A DNA stretch of 64,000 bases from contig JAUPTC010000105.1 of assembly GCA_030762895.1 (NCBI GenBank), positions 32,501-96,500 on the forward strand, in the 5' to 3' direction. Source of the stretch: Sophora flavescens (Eukaryota > Streptophyta > Magnoliopsida > Fabales > Fabaceae). Of the stretch, positions 37,101 through 48,600 are shown in pieces; position 1 is the stretch's first letter, and each line of letters begins with the position of its first letter. The position numbers and the translations under genes were made by a program. The notes beneath the pieces were generated by a model. It saw nothing but the letters and a program-made list of their open reading frames with translations. It ran no database searches and had not been told where the DNA came from.

Positions 37101-37967
37101 TGTTGAGATCTCATGAGATTAAGTTAGAGCCTGATATTGAAGTGCCATGCATATTTTCGAAAAACTGACTGTTATGTTATGTATATGCATGATTTAACTG
37201 CTTATATGATTATGTGATGTATGTATCATGTATATGGTTGTTGTGTGATATATCCATTTGTCGGTATCTCACCCTTACAAACATATCAGGTTTCTTCGGT
37301 TTGCTCTTGCACCACTGGGTATTTTAGTACAGAGGTGCAGAGGAGTCTTCCTAAGTCACTCAGAGACTTAGATCTAGTTGCTTGATGAAGTATTTGATTG
37401 TGGAACGATCACGTGAGTTCTTCTCAGGAATAACTTTTTAGAATGACCAGCTTAGGGTTTTGAGACTTAGATTATTTTGATAAGTATGTATGAGTATGGC
37501 TCAGAGAGCCTTTATTTTAAAATGGAATGTTATGGCTCTGAGAGCATATCTTTTAAATGAAAATTTAAGCTGTTTTCTTTGGTCTTGTAAAGCTTATGGT
37601 TATAGCTATTATTTTTATATATTGTTGTCTTGTTGGATTTGGTGTAACTGAAATTCTGGAGTGAAAATGTAATTATTTTAGCAGGTGTTCTTTTACCTGG
37701 GATGTCCGAATTACAGAGGAGACTCTGTCGAAATTTTCGTAAAATACTAGCTTTTATTCAAGTATATTCTTTAAATTAAATAGGCTTGCCGTACTATGAT
37801 AGCAAGTCTGTGTGCCAATCAAGGCTTAGGAGTCGTGACGAAATTTTATACCCAATTTCAGACACTTATATACTTATATAAATTATTTTCCGAAAGCACC
37901 AGCAAATTATCTTTTAATTGAAATTCCTCACGTGTTATGTAGTAATGCCCCAAGGGGGGGCGTTACA
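34163..37967 (+). repeat. Element C 3' LTR
   Basis: 3805 bp. Matches 26599-30499 but has three rather than four 58-bp repeats (about 36409-36581), lacks about 30 bp near 37170, and has 7 rather than 13 G before the terminal CGTTACA. Confidence 0.92.
36409..36581 (+). repeat. Three 58-bp tandem repeats in element C 3' LTR
   Basis: Same unit as 28845-29076, one copy fewer; the first copy has lost one base. Confidence 0.88.
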
Positions 37968-37972
37968 CTATT
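37968..37972. repeat. Target-site duplication of element C, right copy (CTATT)
   Basis: Matches 26594-26598; plastid spacer resumes. Confidence 0.92.
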
Positions 37973-38282
37973 TCTGCCCGAGCGTTCCCTAAAAATATTT
38001 TTCCGGTTAAGTTATGGAAATTTCTTATTTAATTGATTTATTTTTTCATACATGTATATTCTTTTTTTTAATATTCTAATTATTATTATATTCTAAACAT
38101 TCTATTTTTTAGTTAATTAAATATTTTTATTTTTCATATCCTTCCTTATAATATAGAATAGGAAACTAAAAAGAAATAAAAAATGGCAGAATAATTGATA
38201 TATATATATATATCAACAGAGAAAAGAAAAATATGGAAAACAAGACAAAGATTCTTTACAATGACACTAGAAACCAATTGAA
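37973..38282. other. psaJ-trnP plastid spacer, right part
   Basis: AT-rich plastid spacer with a short TA run near 38200. No gene is seen. Confidence 0.6.
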
Positions 38283-38356
38283 AGGGATGTAGCGCAGCTT
38301 GGTAACGCGTTTGTTTTGGTTACAAAATGTCACTGGTTCAAATCCTGTTATCCCTA
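38283..38356 (+). tRNA. trnP-UGG: trnP-UGG, decayed nuclear copy of plastid tRNA-Pro
   Basis: 74 nt starting AGGGATGTAGCGCAGC, with anticodon loop TTTTGG and T-loop GGTTCAAATCC. Against the usual plastid gene I see about four changes, including GGTAACGCG for GGTAGCGCG and CACTGG for CACGGG. It is probably not functional. trnW follows as in plastomes. Confidence 0.9.
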
Positions 38357-38528
38357 TCTCTAACTATTACTTATTGACTTATCATCTGTATGAGCAGTAA
38401 CAAGGGATCAATTGAGACCGATTCAGACATATACAATATCAATATATTGTATTGTATATGTCTAAAAGATGTATTGGGGCCTCATAAAAAAATATTTTTT
38501 TTAATTATTTATTATTTATGAGAATAAA

Positions 38529-38602
38529 GCGCTCTTAGTTCAGTTCGGTAGAACGCGGGTCTCCAAAACCCGATGTCGTAGGTTCAAATCCTACAGAGTG
38601 TG
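38529..38602 (+). tRNA. trnW-CCA: trnW-CCA, nuclear copy of plastid tRNA-Trp
   Basis: 74 nt, GCGCTCTTAGTTCAG to GAGTGTG, anticodon CCA in CTCCAAA. One acceptor-stem change is visible (GAGTGTG where GAGCGTG pairs with GCGCTC), a C-to-T transition. The rest folds as a normal tRNA. Confidence 0.92.
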
Positions 38603-38746
38603 ATTCCATTCTTGTTAGATCGAGAATGACACTGAAATGAAATATTTGAACAACAGTCTAAACTAAAGTCCGAATTTGACACCTCCTGGGGATTAGGATT
38701 AAAACAAAGAAATAGGAGGTCAATAAACAAAAGAGATGTTAATTAA

Positions 38747-38860
38747 TTAAAGGTCCAACTGATCACCACGTCGGTATTGTAAATATGCAGTTACAAATAA
38801 TCCAATCAAAGTAATAGGAATGAGACCTAACACGATTCCAAATAGAAAAACTTCAATCAT
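38747..38860 (-). CDS. petG: petG, nuclear copy of cytochrome b6f subunit V gene (open)
   Basis: 37 residues: MIEVFLFGIVLGLIPITLIG, then LFVTAYLQYRRGDQLDL. One membrane helix. PetG is needed for assembly and stability of the b6f complex. Exactly normal length and no lesion seen. Same strand as petL, as in plastomes. Confidence 0.95.
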   Translation of the reverse strand: MIEVFLFGIVLGLIPITLIGLFVTAYLQYRRGDQLDL

Positions 38861-38986
38861 TTGAATTTGTTTGAAAGGGAAAAGGGGAGGAAATATCTAT
38901 TCTTAAATACTAATCTGTACGACCAAGAATTGGAAATGGACACGGTAAGGAACTATAGAATATCTAGAATATCAAAAAATTTCAAA

Positions 38987-39082
38987 TCAAATAAGTCGTA
39001 TTTTACTGAGACTTATAAATAGAACTGAGGTTATAGTTAAAGCTGCTAGTAGAAAACCAAAATAACTAGTTATAGTGGGCAT
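38987..39082 (-). CDS. petL: petL, nuclear copy of cytochrome b6f subunit VI gene (open)
   Basis: 31 residues: MPTITSYFGFLLAALTITS then VLFISLSKIRLI. Too short for most ORF callers. Single membrane helix; PetL stabilises the b6f dimer. Full length. Ser in FISLSK, where Gly is common, may be native or a mutation. Confidence 0.93.
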   Translation of the reverse strand: MPTITSYFGFLLAALTITSVLFISLSKIRLI

Positions 39083-39878
39083 AAAGAAGCTAAATGAAAT
39101 ATTTTATTTTTTTTATACATACATATGTTTATAAAGCATTTCCCTAAGTTTCCATTTATTTTTGGGCAAAAAATACAAAGATAAACAAATACACCACTTG
39201 TAAGGTACAATTGAATTTTTTTGATTCATCAATACAATAAATCATTACAGACGAACAAAAATATAGTGATATAGGTAAGAAATCAATACATCATCTGTGA
39301 CATCTACCCATCCTGTCCTGTGATTCGAAATCAACAGATTTATGGAGCAACTCGTGAGTTGAGTAAACTAATCTAATTAGAATATTTTTCATTTTAATTC
39401 GATTAAAATATATAAATATTTTGATTTATTATTTATATTATATATATACATATTTTATTTCTATTATAAAATAATCAAAATAATAATTAAATTAATATAA
39501 AAAAAGAATAAAAACTTTGTTGTTTAATTTCATTCAACTTTAAATTAATATGGAAGAATATCTATTTGAACCCCCTTGCCTTTTATTTTTATTGTATCTA
39601 ATTTCTTCTATTTTCCTTCTTCATTTTAGAACAAAAGAAGAGTGACTTTACCTTAGAATGTCCTTTTTCTTTTTTGACTTTCATTTTAATTCATTAGATT
39701 TAGTAGTAGGTTCCATTCTTGTCTAATATCCATAACGAGAATAAAGAGCCTATCAGATCACTCATGGGGTTCTGCAGTTTTTTTCTTTCCATTTTTACAT
39801 TTGAATATAAAAAGCTTTTTTTTTATCCTTGTAATTGTAATTAAGCTTAAGTCAAGAAAGAGCCTTTTTCTGCCTCCA

Positions 39879-39944
<66 letters not shown>

Positions 39945-40336
39945 AGACACACACATACATATATATATACTATTATTTTACTTGTTTGTTACTGGACGAC
40001 TAAACAATTCAATTCTTTAAAATGAAAAAGGGATAGATTCCAACAAAAAAAAAAACATCTTCAACAACCACAAAAAAGTATATTTCTATATTTCGCATCT
40101 AATTGAATTGTAAAAATATGATAATCTCCTTCCTGTTAAAATTGATTTGATTTTCAGTTTCTAGTCTAGTCCGAAGCGAAGCTAATAATGTCGAGAACCC
40201 CCATATTATACTATAAAATTTTCTTATACTCTCAAACTTTTGAGTACATCAAGACAACCAACAAGGAAAGACAAAAGAAATTATCTAGTACTTGATCTCG
40301 CCCCCGATTGTGAAATTTCATTGCTGTGTCAGAAGA
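39083..40336. other. petL-psbE plastid spacer, left part
   Basis: Long AT-rich spacer with a (TA)n run at about 39883-39940. ORFs with IYIYIY are microsatellite artefacts. Interrupted by element D and resumed at 49341. Confidence 0.65.
39883..39940. repeat. (AT)n microsatellite
   Basis: About 57 bp of alternating A and T in the petL-psbE spacer. Confidence 0.95.
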
Positions 40337-40341
40337 AGGAT
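40337..40341. repeat. Target-site duplication of element D, left copy (AGGAT)
   Basis: AGGAT precedes TGTAACACCCCG at 40342 and follows GGTGTCTCA at 49336-49340. Confidence 0.92.
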
Positions 40342-42713
40342 TGTAACACCCCGATTTTCACTGTTTCAAAATAATCGAAATGCGAACGATTATTGTATAT
40401 ATTTATATGAGTATTAGAAAATTATTTTTAAAAAACGGAGTTCATCACTCAATCCTACTTGAATGTAGGAAGCTACGATTAAAATTTAGGTTGAAACGAT
40501 GGGTGAATCCCGGCCGGCTATTTTCACTAACAGTATATTTATACTACTCAAAAGACCTAATTTTAATTCCTGAACGAAACACTTAAGGTTTTTATTTTAT
40601 TTCCTACAATTCTGAAATTTTAGAATTATTTCAGAAAAAAATAAAATAATTTACGTTTTACGGGCGGAATACGCAATCGGGTGAGCGGCATAGTGGATTT
40701 CGGAGTTTCCAAGAGCAGATAAAGAGTTTATCTTAGGATTTGGAGATGATTCATGGGGATGAATCATACTTTTAAGTTTAGAAGGTTCTACAGGATTAAA
40801 GTGTCAATTTTTGAATTTTACTCTTAAGTCCCTGAACTTTCTGTTAATTACACTTTGGTCCCTAAGTTAGTTAATTTCTATGTTTTTCTAAGTGAATTGG
40901 GCCAAAATCTTTGTTCCAAGACCATTAGTGGACGTGGACATGAAACCCAAATTCCTTGTCCATGAATTAAAATTCATAAAACCCATTAGAAATCATGAAA
41001 GTTTCCCATGTCATGTTTAAGCTTTAAGCCTTTTGGGTGGGCCCCACAAAGATGAATTCAAGCCCAAGTTTTCAAGGCCCATGTGCAAGCCCAAGAAGGA
41101 GTGGGGGCTGCCTTGGTTTGGAAGAGTCAAGTGGATTCTTGAAGTTTCCACACAATTCCACAAGGTTCCACAATGTTCTACCATGTTCCACCATGTTCTA
41201 CACTTTTCTAACATGTTCTCAAACATTCTAGCTTTTTCTTAAAATATCTCATGAAGAAAAATAAGCCAAGAATAGTCAAGATAATACTACATTTAATGTG
41301 GCAAATGGTCATCATTACAATTTATTGGCAATTTGCAAAATAGTCCTTATACTTTTGGAATCTTTGCAAAATGGTCCCTAGGAATTATTTGCACTTTAAT
41401 CCTTTGAAAAGCCACCTCATTTCTCCTAAATCCTTCAAAAGTGGCGCAGCCCACATCCTTATAAATATGCCTTCACTTCATTATTTGACATTTTCACACT
41501 TTGCACAAAAACAACTCAAAAGTTCTAAGTTCATAAGTCTTTTAGCATCATTTTGTGAAGCAAGTCTTTGGATCTTCACATGTTTTTGATCTTCAAGAGG
41601 TGAATCCTATTCTTATTCCTTAATCATATCTATGTGCTTCAATAAATTTCTTGATTCAAAGTCTATTTCATCTATGTTCATCACTTTTAAGTTTCTAGAT
41701 CTAGAACTTTGAAAATTCACAACTAATTCTAGAAAAATCCTTTTGGCATGAAACCAATTGATATGATCTTATAATCATCTCTATTTTCATCATATAGAAG
41801 CATATGATCGTGAGAAATTTCCTTCCTTGATTTCTGGAATGGGCCGAACCTAGGAGGATCAGTTTGGTAGGATTTTGTTCATGTGTTGTCATGTATGATC
41901 ATGTATTTCATATGACATGTATTTCTACACACTCTAATCCATGTTAGTTTATTAAAATGAAAAGCCTTACTCAAAATCTCTATGTTGGCTGAACCCTAGG
42001 TGGACGAGATTTGATGAGTTTTGTTCAGAGTTTTCATTAATGATCTTGGTTGATTAAGGACCATTAATCTATGACTTAATCATGATTAGAAATTTTAAGG
42101 ATTTTGAACCCTAAAAGTCAGTCCTTGGCCGAAACCCTAACCCTAAAGGTTAGAGGATTTTGTTTCAAATTTTAGTCTTGTAATAAGTAATCTATGTTAG
42201 TTAAGACTCTAGTAACTAGGATCCAAAATATGTCATTAAGAAGATAATCATAAACCTATTTTCTAAGTCTTGGCCGAACCTAGCCCTAAAGTATCATAGA
42301 TGGTTGTTAGTTGATTAATTATAGTTATGTTTTTTGGTTGAAGGTGGTTGTGTTAACTCGTGGAGGGATAACGAGGATCGTCGTGTACGTGTTTCCGGTG
42401 ATAACTCAGGTGGGGGAAAGAATCATCCTATCGTCGGAATCGATAAGTGGTATATTATATAATAATTGTGTAGGGCGACCTAAGCCCTACTAGTAGTTGA
42501 GTAATCGACAAGACCAAAATCATATTGGAAACCTTTTCTGTAAAACCAATGGTGATTTGGGGATTGTAGGTTTATCGACATTAAGTTGATTTTAAGTATT
42601 TGAGGATGTTTGATTTTATGTTATTAAATTCTCTGTGATACGCTGGTTGAGGTATTCCATCTGCGTGTGACGTACTAGTTCGGTGTTTGAATATTTATGA
42701 GGATGATTGTTGT

Positions 42714-42754
42714 CTGTCACGGCCGTGTTGGCTATCACGGCCAGGCCGTGACAG
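42714..42754 (+). repeat. Hairpin CTGTCACGGCC...GGCCGTGACAG in element D LTR
   Basis: 11-bp perfect stem (42714-42724, 42744-42754) around a 19-nt loop that repeats TATCACGGCC. In the other LTR the stem is CTGTCACGAC...GTCGTGACAG: both arms changed and pairing is kept. Confidence 0.8.
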
Positions 42755-43073
42755 AGTCTGACTTTGTTACTTATTTGGTTTGATTATTATGAGTTGGTTG
42801 TGATAAATTACCTTATATGATATTGAGATGTTGGAATATTCTGTTGATTAATGTGTTATGCATGATCTGCCTGGGTTTAATACTATTCTTAGATGATTTT
42901 AAGGAAAGATATATATTGCTCGGAGGTATTTTGTTTGTGTGAGAGTTTTGAATATGAATTAGAAGTGCCTCGCTATTATTTTATAGAAGTGATGTGATAT
43001 AGAATGTAGGTGGAGGTTGTGAGGAAAAGCTTGAGATACTAGGTTGCTATTGATAAAAGTCAATGAGAATCAT

Positions 43074-43345
43074 ACCGTGCTTGTGCACTATTTCCCATTA
43101 GAGATTAGGGAATAGTGGCGCACCGAATTATAAGGTCTTTTATGCTTATGTGCTATTTCAAATGGGGGAAATAGTGACACATATCGTGCTTATGCACTAT
43201 TTCCTATGAGAGGTAAGGGAATAGGGGCGCACCGAGTTATTATTTATTATGTGCTTATGTGCTATTTCCAATGGGGGCAATAGTGACGCATATTGTGCTG
43301 ATGCACTATTTCCTATGAGAGATTAGGGAATAGTGACGCACCGAG
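43074..43345 (+). repeat. Cluster of hairpin-forming repeats in element D 5' LTR
   Basis: About five alternating units of the type GCACTATTTCC(...)GGGAATAGTG(...)GC, each self-complementary. A matching cluster is at about 48413-48678 in the 3' LTR. Confidence 0.78.
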
Positions 43346-44011
43346 TTTTGACCCTAAATAGTTCTGGACTACTGACTAGTGTGATAGGAGTATAGATTGC
43401 CATATTAGTATAAATGTTGAATTACAGGAGTTGAAAGTAGAGGGTGATATCGTAATTTGAGGATGATTGCTAGTTAGGTGTGATGTGTGTGGTTGACGGT
43501 TATTGTATTTTATGCTATGATTCTTTTCCGCTTTGATGATAAAACTGTTTCTTATCCCCTATATCTTTCTGTGTGTTGTATTTTATTTCTGATGCGATCG
43601 TACGAGAAGACCCAATGGAGGAACCAGTTGCTGAGGAGTTAGATGGAACTCCGTATGAACCGGATGATAGAGGTCGAGTTGTGATCCATGGCGATTAGAG
43701 TATAGACATTATGGCCAGTGTGTCTAAGGAGTATTTATATTTCCGCTAAGTATGTCTGTAGTGCATTTTATACCTGTGAGGGATCCTACTGAGAGGGTAC
43801 CCTTAACATTGTTTTAGTATTGTCATAAATAAACAGGTGTGTATTTATATATATTAACGTTGGTGTGTTTTAATTTTGCAGAAGTTATATGATAATTAAA
43901 TAAGTTTTAATTTTTTTTACGTATTTTCAACGATAAGAGCGCGATTAAGTAAATAAATATTAAGGTTTTAATGTAATAATACAATGGGGCACAACGGGGT
44001 GTCTCATTTGG

Positions 44012-44023
44012 TGGTATCAGAGC
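44012..44023 (+). promoter_or_regulatory. Primer-binding site of element D (tRNA-iMet type)
   Basis: TGGTATCAGAGC five bases after the 5' LTR, followed by AGTTTGATTC, unlike the leader of A, B and C. Confidence 0.88.
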
Positions 44024-44236
44024 AGTTTGATTCTAATCGGACTGTGAGGTCTAGGATATTGTTACTGGCCGTGTCTAGTTGAGTCCACATCGGATTTTAA
44101 CTATGCTTAGAAGATGGGTAATGTGTCTGAATACGATGCGATAATTAACATTAGTATGGCATATGGTATTTATATACTGGTCTATGTGGTATTATATGTC
44201 ATGCTGATAAGAGCGAATGATTTCTTTTACAGAATC

Positions 44237-45511
44237 ATGGCTCGTGGAAGAGGACGTCCGATCAACAGTAATGACAAAACTCCTGAAAGAATTGTTAGAG
44301 CTAACAATGTGGAAAATAATCATACTGGAAGTGGAGGAGAGTCATCTGAGACTCAAGATACCATGAAAAACATAGTTATTGCTCTGTTATTACAAACACA
44401 ACAGAATGATGAGATGCTACAGATGAACAAAGAACAGCAGGAACAACAGAACCAAAGGAGAGCTGCCGCAGCTGAAGATGCCGGAATGGCTACTTTACTG
44501 AAAGGGAAGCCACCCCAATTCCGAGGAGATTATGATCCAAAGAAGACAGAATGGTGGATACAAGGGATCGAGAAGATATTCGATACCATGCGCTGCAGAG
44601 AGGATAGGAAAGTGACGTATGCTGCCTTCATGCTAACTGGAGGAGCAGAGTCTTGGTGGAGAGGCAAGCGAAGATTGCTGGATGCCGAAGGCAGAATTAT
44701 CAACTGGCAGCTGTTTAGTGACTGCTTCTTTGAGAAGTATTTTCCGCGTCTAATTCGACCCGAGAAAGAAAGGGAATTCGTGATTCTCAAACAAGGCAAC
44801 ATGACTGTTGGTGATTATGCTTCATAATTTGAGGCTCTGATTAAGTATTCTGAATTTTATCAGAGATTCCCAGATGAAGATTGGCAATGTAGAAGGTTTG
44901 AGGAAGGACTCCGACATGAACTACAGAGGGCTATAGTATCTCTCGATATCCAGAGTTTTCCGGAGCTAGTGGAGAGATGCAGTGCCATAGAAAGCATAGA
45001 TCTGAGGATGGTTGCTGAACAGAAGCAACAAAGGATTGGAGGTCCTATTCGATCAGATACTCAGCGGAGAGTAGATAGTGGTTCTCAGGGGAGGCGGGAA
45101 CCATATCCCAAGCCAGTGCAGACAGTATCACCAACACCAATTGCCACAACACAAGTGGTTGGAACGGGTCAGCAACAGCAAGGCCCTGTTTGTTATAAAT
45201 GTGGAGGACCACATTATCAACGGAATTGCAAGGAGGTACCTTACTGTTTCCATTGTGGCAAACCAGGACATTTTGCTCGAGATTGTAGACAGAAAGGCAT
45301 GCCGCAGCCGGTAGCTGGGAATAAGGAAGCTGGAGGTTATAGAGGTGGAAACCAGGGAGGAGTTCCCCCAACCGGTCAGCAGGTGGTTAGACCTCATGCT
45401 ACGGGGAGAGTGTTTACCATAAGGGTAGATGAATCCTCTCACCTTGCAGATCTCAGAGAAGGTATGTGTAAATTGGATATAATACGTAATTATTGTTTAG
45501 AGGATAAATAG
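44237..45511 (+). pseudogene. gag polyprotein of element D, split by one stop
   Basis: Gag forms the virus-like particle that packages retrotransposon RNA. The likely start is MARGRGRPINSN at 44237; the frame is open from 44114, but its first 41 residues are hydrophobic and unlike Gag. A Gln-rich linker precedes the retrotransposon gag domain (WWIQGIEKIFDTMRCRED, AESWWRGKRRLLDAEG). TAA at 44825-44827 interrupts GDYAS-FEALIKYSEFYQ; the same frame then continues to 45511. Two zinc knuckles follow: CYKCGGPHYQRNC (from 45191, one residue short of the CX2CX4HX4C spacing) and CFHCGKPGHFARDC (from 45245, canonical). After ATGRVFTIRVDESS the frame runs into unrelated sequence. Protease and pol are absent. 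Confidence 0.9.
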
Positions 45512-45627
45512 AATGAATTATGTTATGAAGTACCGCTATCATTTAGAGGAAGACAACGATGAGAAATATATTGTGGTATCTTTAGATAAAGATACGATTA
45601 CAAGATGATGTCTAGTTTTGAGTTAAG

Positions 45628-45647
45628 AAATTCCGAGGACGGAATTT
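45628..45647 (+). promoter_or_regulatory. Pre-polypurine hairpin AAATTCCG-AGGA-CGGAATTT (element D)
   Basis: Same position and AGGA loop as in A, B and C, but one base pair of the stem is C-G in place of T-A, changed in both arms. Confidence 0.72.
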
Positions 45648-45667
45648 TTTTCTAAGAGGGGTAGTAA

Positions 45668-48600
45668 TGTAACACCCCGATTTTCACTGTTTCAAAATAA
45701 TCGAAATGCGAACGATTATTGTATATATTTATATGATTATTAGAATTTTTTTAAAAAAAACGGATTTCATCACTCAATCCTACTTGAATGTAGGAAGCTA
45801 CGATTAAAATTTAGGTTGAGACGACGGGCGAATCCCGGCCCGCCATTTTCACTGACAGTATATTTATACTGCTCAAAAGACCTAATTTTAATTCCTGAAT
45901 GAAACACTTAAGGTGTTTATTTTATTTCCTACAATTCTGAAATTTTAGAATTATTTCAGAAAAAATAAAATAATTTACGTTTTACGGGCGGAATACGCAA
46001 TCGGGTGAGCGACATAGTGCATTTCGGAGTTTCCAAGAGCAGATAAAGAGTTTATCTTAGGATTTTGAGACGATTCATGGGTATGAATCATACTTTTAAG
46101 TTTATAAGGTTCTACAGGGTTAAAGTGTCAATTTTTGAATTTTACGCTTAAGTCCCTGAACTTTCTGTTAATTACACTTTGGTCCCTAAGTTAGTTTCTA
46201 TGTTTTTCTAAGTGAATTGGGCCAAAATCTTTGTTCCAAGACCATTAGTGGACGTGGCCATGAATCCCAAATTCCTTGTCCATGAATTAAAATTCATAAA
46301 GCCCATTAGGAATCATGAAAGTTTCCCATGTCATGTTTAAGCTTTAAGCCTTTTTGGTGGGCCCCACAAAGATGAATTCAAGCCCAAGTTTTCAAGGCCC
46401 ATGAGCAAGCCGAAGAAGGAGTGGGGACTGCCTTAGTTTGGAAGAGTCAAGTGGATTCTTGAAGTTTCCACACAATTCCACAAGGTTCCACAATGTTCTA
46501 CCATGTTCCACCATGTTCTACACTTTTCTAACATGTTCTCAAACATTCTAGCTTTTTCTTAAAATATCTCATGAAGAAAAATCAGCCAAGAATAGTCAAG
46601 ATAAGACCACATTTAATGTGGCAAATGGTCATCATTACAATTTATTGGCAATTTGCAAAATAGTCCTTATACTTTTGGAATCTTTGTAAAATGGTCCCTA
46701 GGAATTATTTGCACTTTAATCCTTTGAAAAGCCACCTCCTTTATCCTAAATCCTTAAAAAGTGGTGCATCCCACATCCTTATAAATATGCCTTCACTTCA
46801 TTATTTGACATTTTCACACTTTACACAAAAACTACTCAAAAGTTCTAAGTTCATAAGCCTTTTAGCATCATTTTGTGAAGCAAGTCTTTGGATCTTCACT
46901 TGTTTTTGATCTTAAAGAGGTGAATCCTATTATTCTTCCTTAATCATATCTATGTTCTTAAATAAATTTCTTGATTCAAAGTCTATTTCATCTATGTTCA
47001 TCACTTTTAAGTTTCTAGATCTAGAACTTTGAAAATTCATAACTAATTCTAGAAAATTCCTTTTGGAATGAAACCAATTGCTCTGATCTTATAATCATAT
47101 CTATTTTAATCATATAGAATCATATGATCATGAGAAATTTCCTTCCTTGATTTCTGGAATGGGCCGAACCTAGGAGGATCGGTTTGGTAGGATTTTGTTC
47201 ATGTGTTGTCATGTATGATCATGTATTTCATATGACATGTATGTCTACACACTCTAATACATGTTAGTTTATTAAAATGAAAATCCTTACTCAAAATCTC
47301 TATGTTGGCCGAACCCTAGGTGGATGAGATTTGATGAGTTTTGTTCAGAGTTTTCATTAATGATCTTGGTTGATTAAGGACCATTAATCTATGACTTAAT
47401 CATGATTAGAAATTTTAAGTATTTTGAACCCTAAAAGTCAGTCCTTGGCCGAAACCCTAACCCTAAAGGTTAGAGGATTTTGTTTCAAATTTTAGTCTTG
47501 TAATAAGTAATCTATGTTAGTTAAGACTCTAGTAACTAGGATCCAAAAGACCCTAAACCCTAAACCCTAAAGCCTAATCCTAGACCTATTTTCTACGTCT
47601 TGACCGAACCTAGCCCTAAGGTGTCATAGATGGTTGTTAGTTGATTAATTATAGTTATGTTGTTTGGTTGAAGGTGGTTGTGTTAACTCGTGGCGGGATA
47701 ACGAGGATCATCGTGTACGTGTTTCCGGCGATAACTTAGGTGGGGGAAATTATCATCCTATCGTCGGAATCGATAAGTATTATATTATATAATAATTGTG
47801 TAGGGCGACCTAAGCCCTACTAGTAGTTGAGTAATCGACAAGACCAAAATCATATTGGAAACCTTTTCTGTAAAACCAATGGTGATTTGGGGATTGCAGG
47901 TTTATCGACATTAAGTTGATTTTAAGTATTTGAGGATGTTTGATTTTATGTTATTTAATTCTCTGTGATACGCTGGTTGAGGTATTCCATCTGCATGTGA
48001 CGTATTAGTTCGATGTTTGAATATTTATGAGGATGTTTGTTGTCTGTCACGACAGTGATGGCTATCACAGTCAGGTCGTGACAGAGTCTGACTTTGTTAC
48101 TTATTTGGTTTGATTATTATGAGTTGGTTATGATAAATTGCCTTATATGATATTGAGATGTTGGAATATTCTGTTGATTAATGTGTTATGCATGATCTGC
48201 CTGGGTTTAATACTATGCTTAGATGATTTTAAGGAAAGATAGATATTGCTCGGAGGTATTTTTTTTGGGTGATAGTTTTGAATATGAATTAGAAGTGCCT
48301 CGCTATTATTTTATAGAAGTGATGTGATATAGAATGTAGGTGGAGGTTGTGAGGAAAAGCTTGGGATACTAGGTTGCTATTGATAAAAGCCAGTGAGAAT
48401 CATACCGTGCTTATGCACTATTTCCCATTAGAGATTAGGGAATAGTGGCGCACCGAATTATAAGGTCTTTTATGCTTATGTGTTATTTCAAATGGGGGAA
48501 ATAGTGACACATATCGTGCTTATGCACTATTTCCTATGAGAGGTAAGGGAATAGGGGCGCACCGAGTTATTATTTATTATGTGCTTATGTGCTATTTCCA

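Larger units (their letters stand above)
26599..37967 (+). mobile_element. LTR retrotransposon C (same family as A, Ty3/gypsy-like, non-autonomous)
   Basis: 11,369 bp on the plus strand: LTRs 26599-30499 and 34163-37967, interior about 3.7 kb. Primer site 30503-30514; polypurine end AGAGGGGTAGTAA before 34163. CTATT duplicated. Termini TGTAACACCCTAG and GGGGCGTTACA. The LTR start and the interior match element A in reverse. The two LTRs look almost identical at the start (one difference noticed in the first ~460 bp), so insertion is recent. They differ in tandem-repeat number, in the length of a terminal G run, and by a deletion of about 30 bp near 37170. No enzyme frame is intact. Confidence 0.93.
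40342..44006 (+). repeat. Element D 5' LTR
   Basis: 3665 bp. It contains a TTCCAC/TTCTAC-rich stretch (41150-41215), a GC-rich hairpin (42714-42754), and a cluster of imperfect repeats built on CACTATTTCC...GGGAATAGTG (43074-43345). Confidence 0.92.

Noticed and set aside
41017..41242. Overlapping ORFs rich in TTCCAC/TTCTAC repeats in element D LTR
   Set aside because: Short degenerate repeat stretch open in three frames; no protein similarity.
44530..45442. Minus-strand and shifted ORFs opposite gag
   Set aside because: Shadows of the gag frame, which has the recognised domains.
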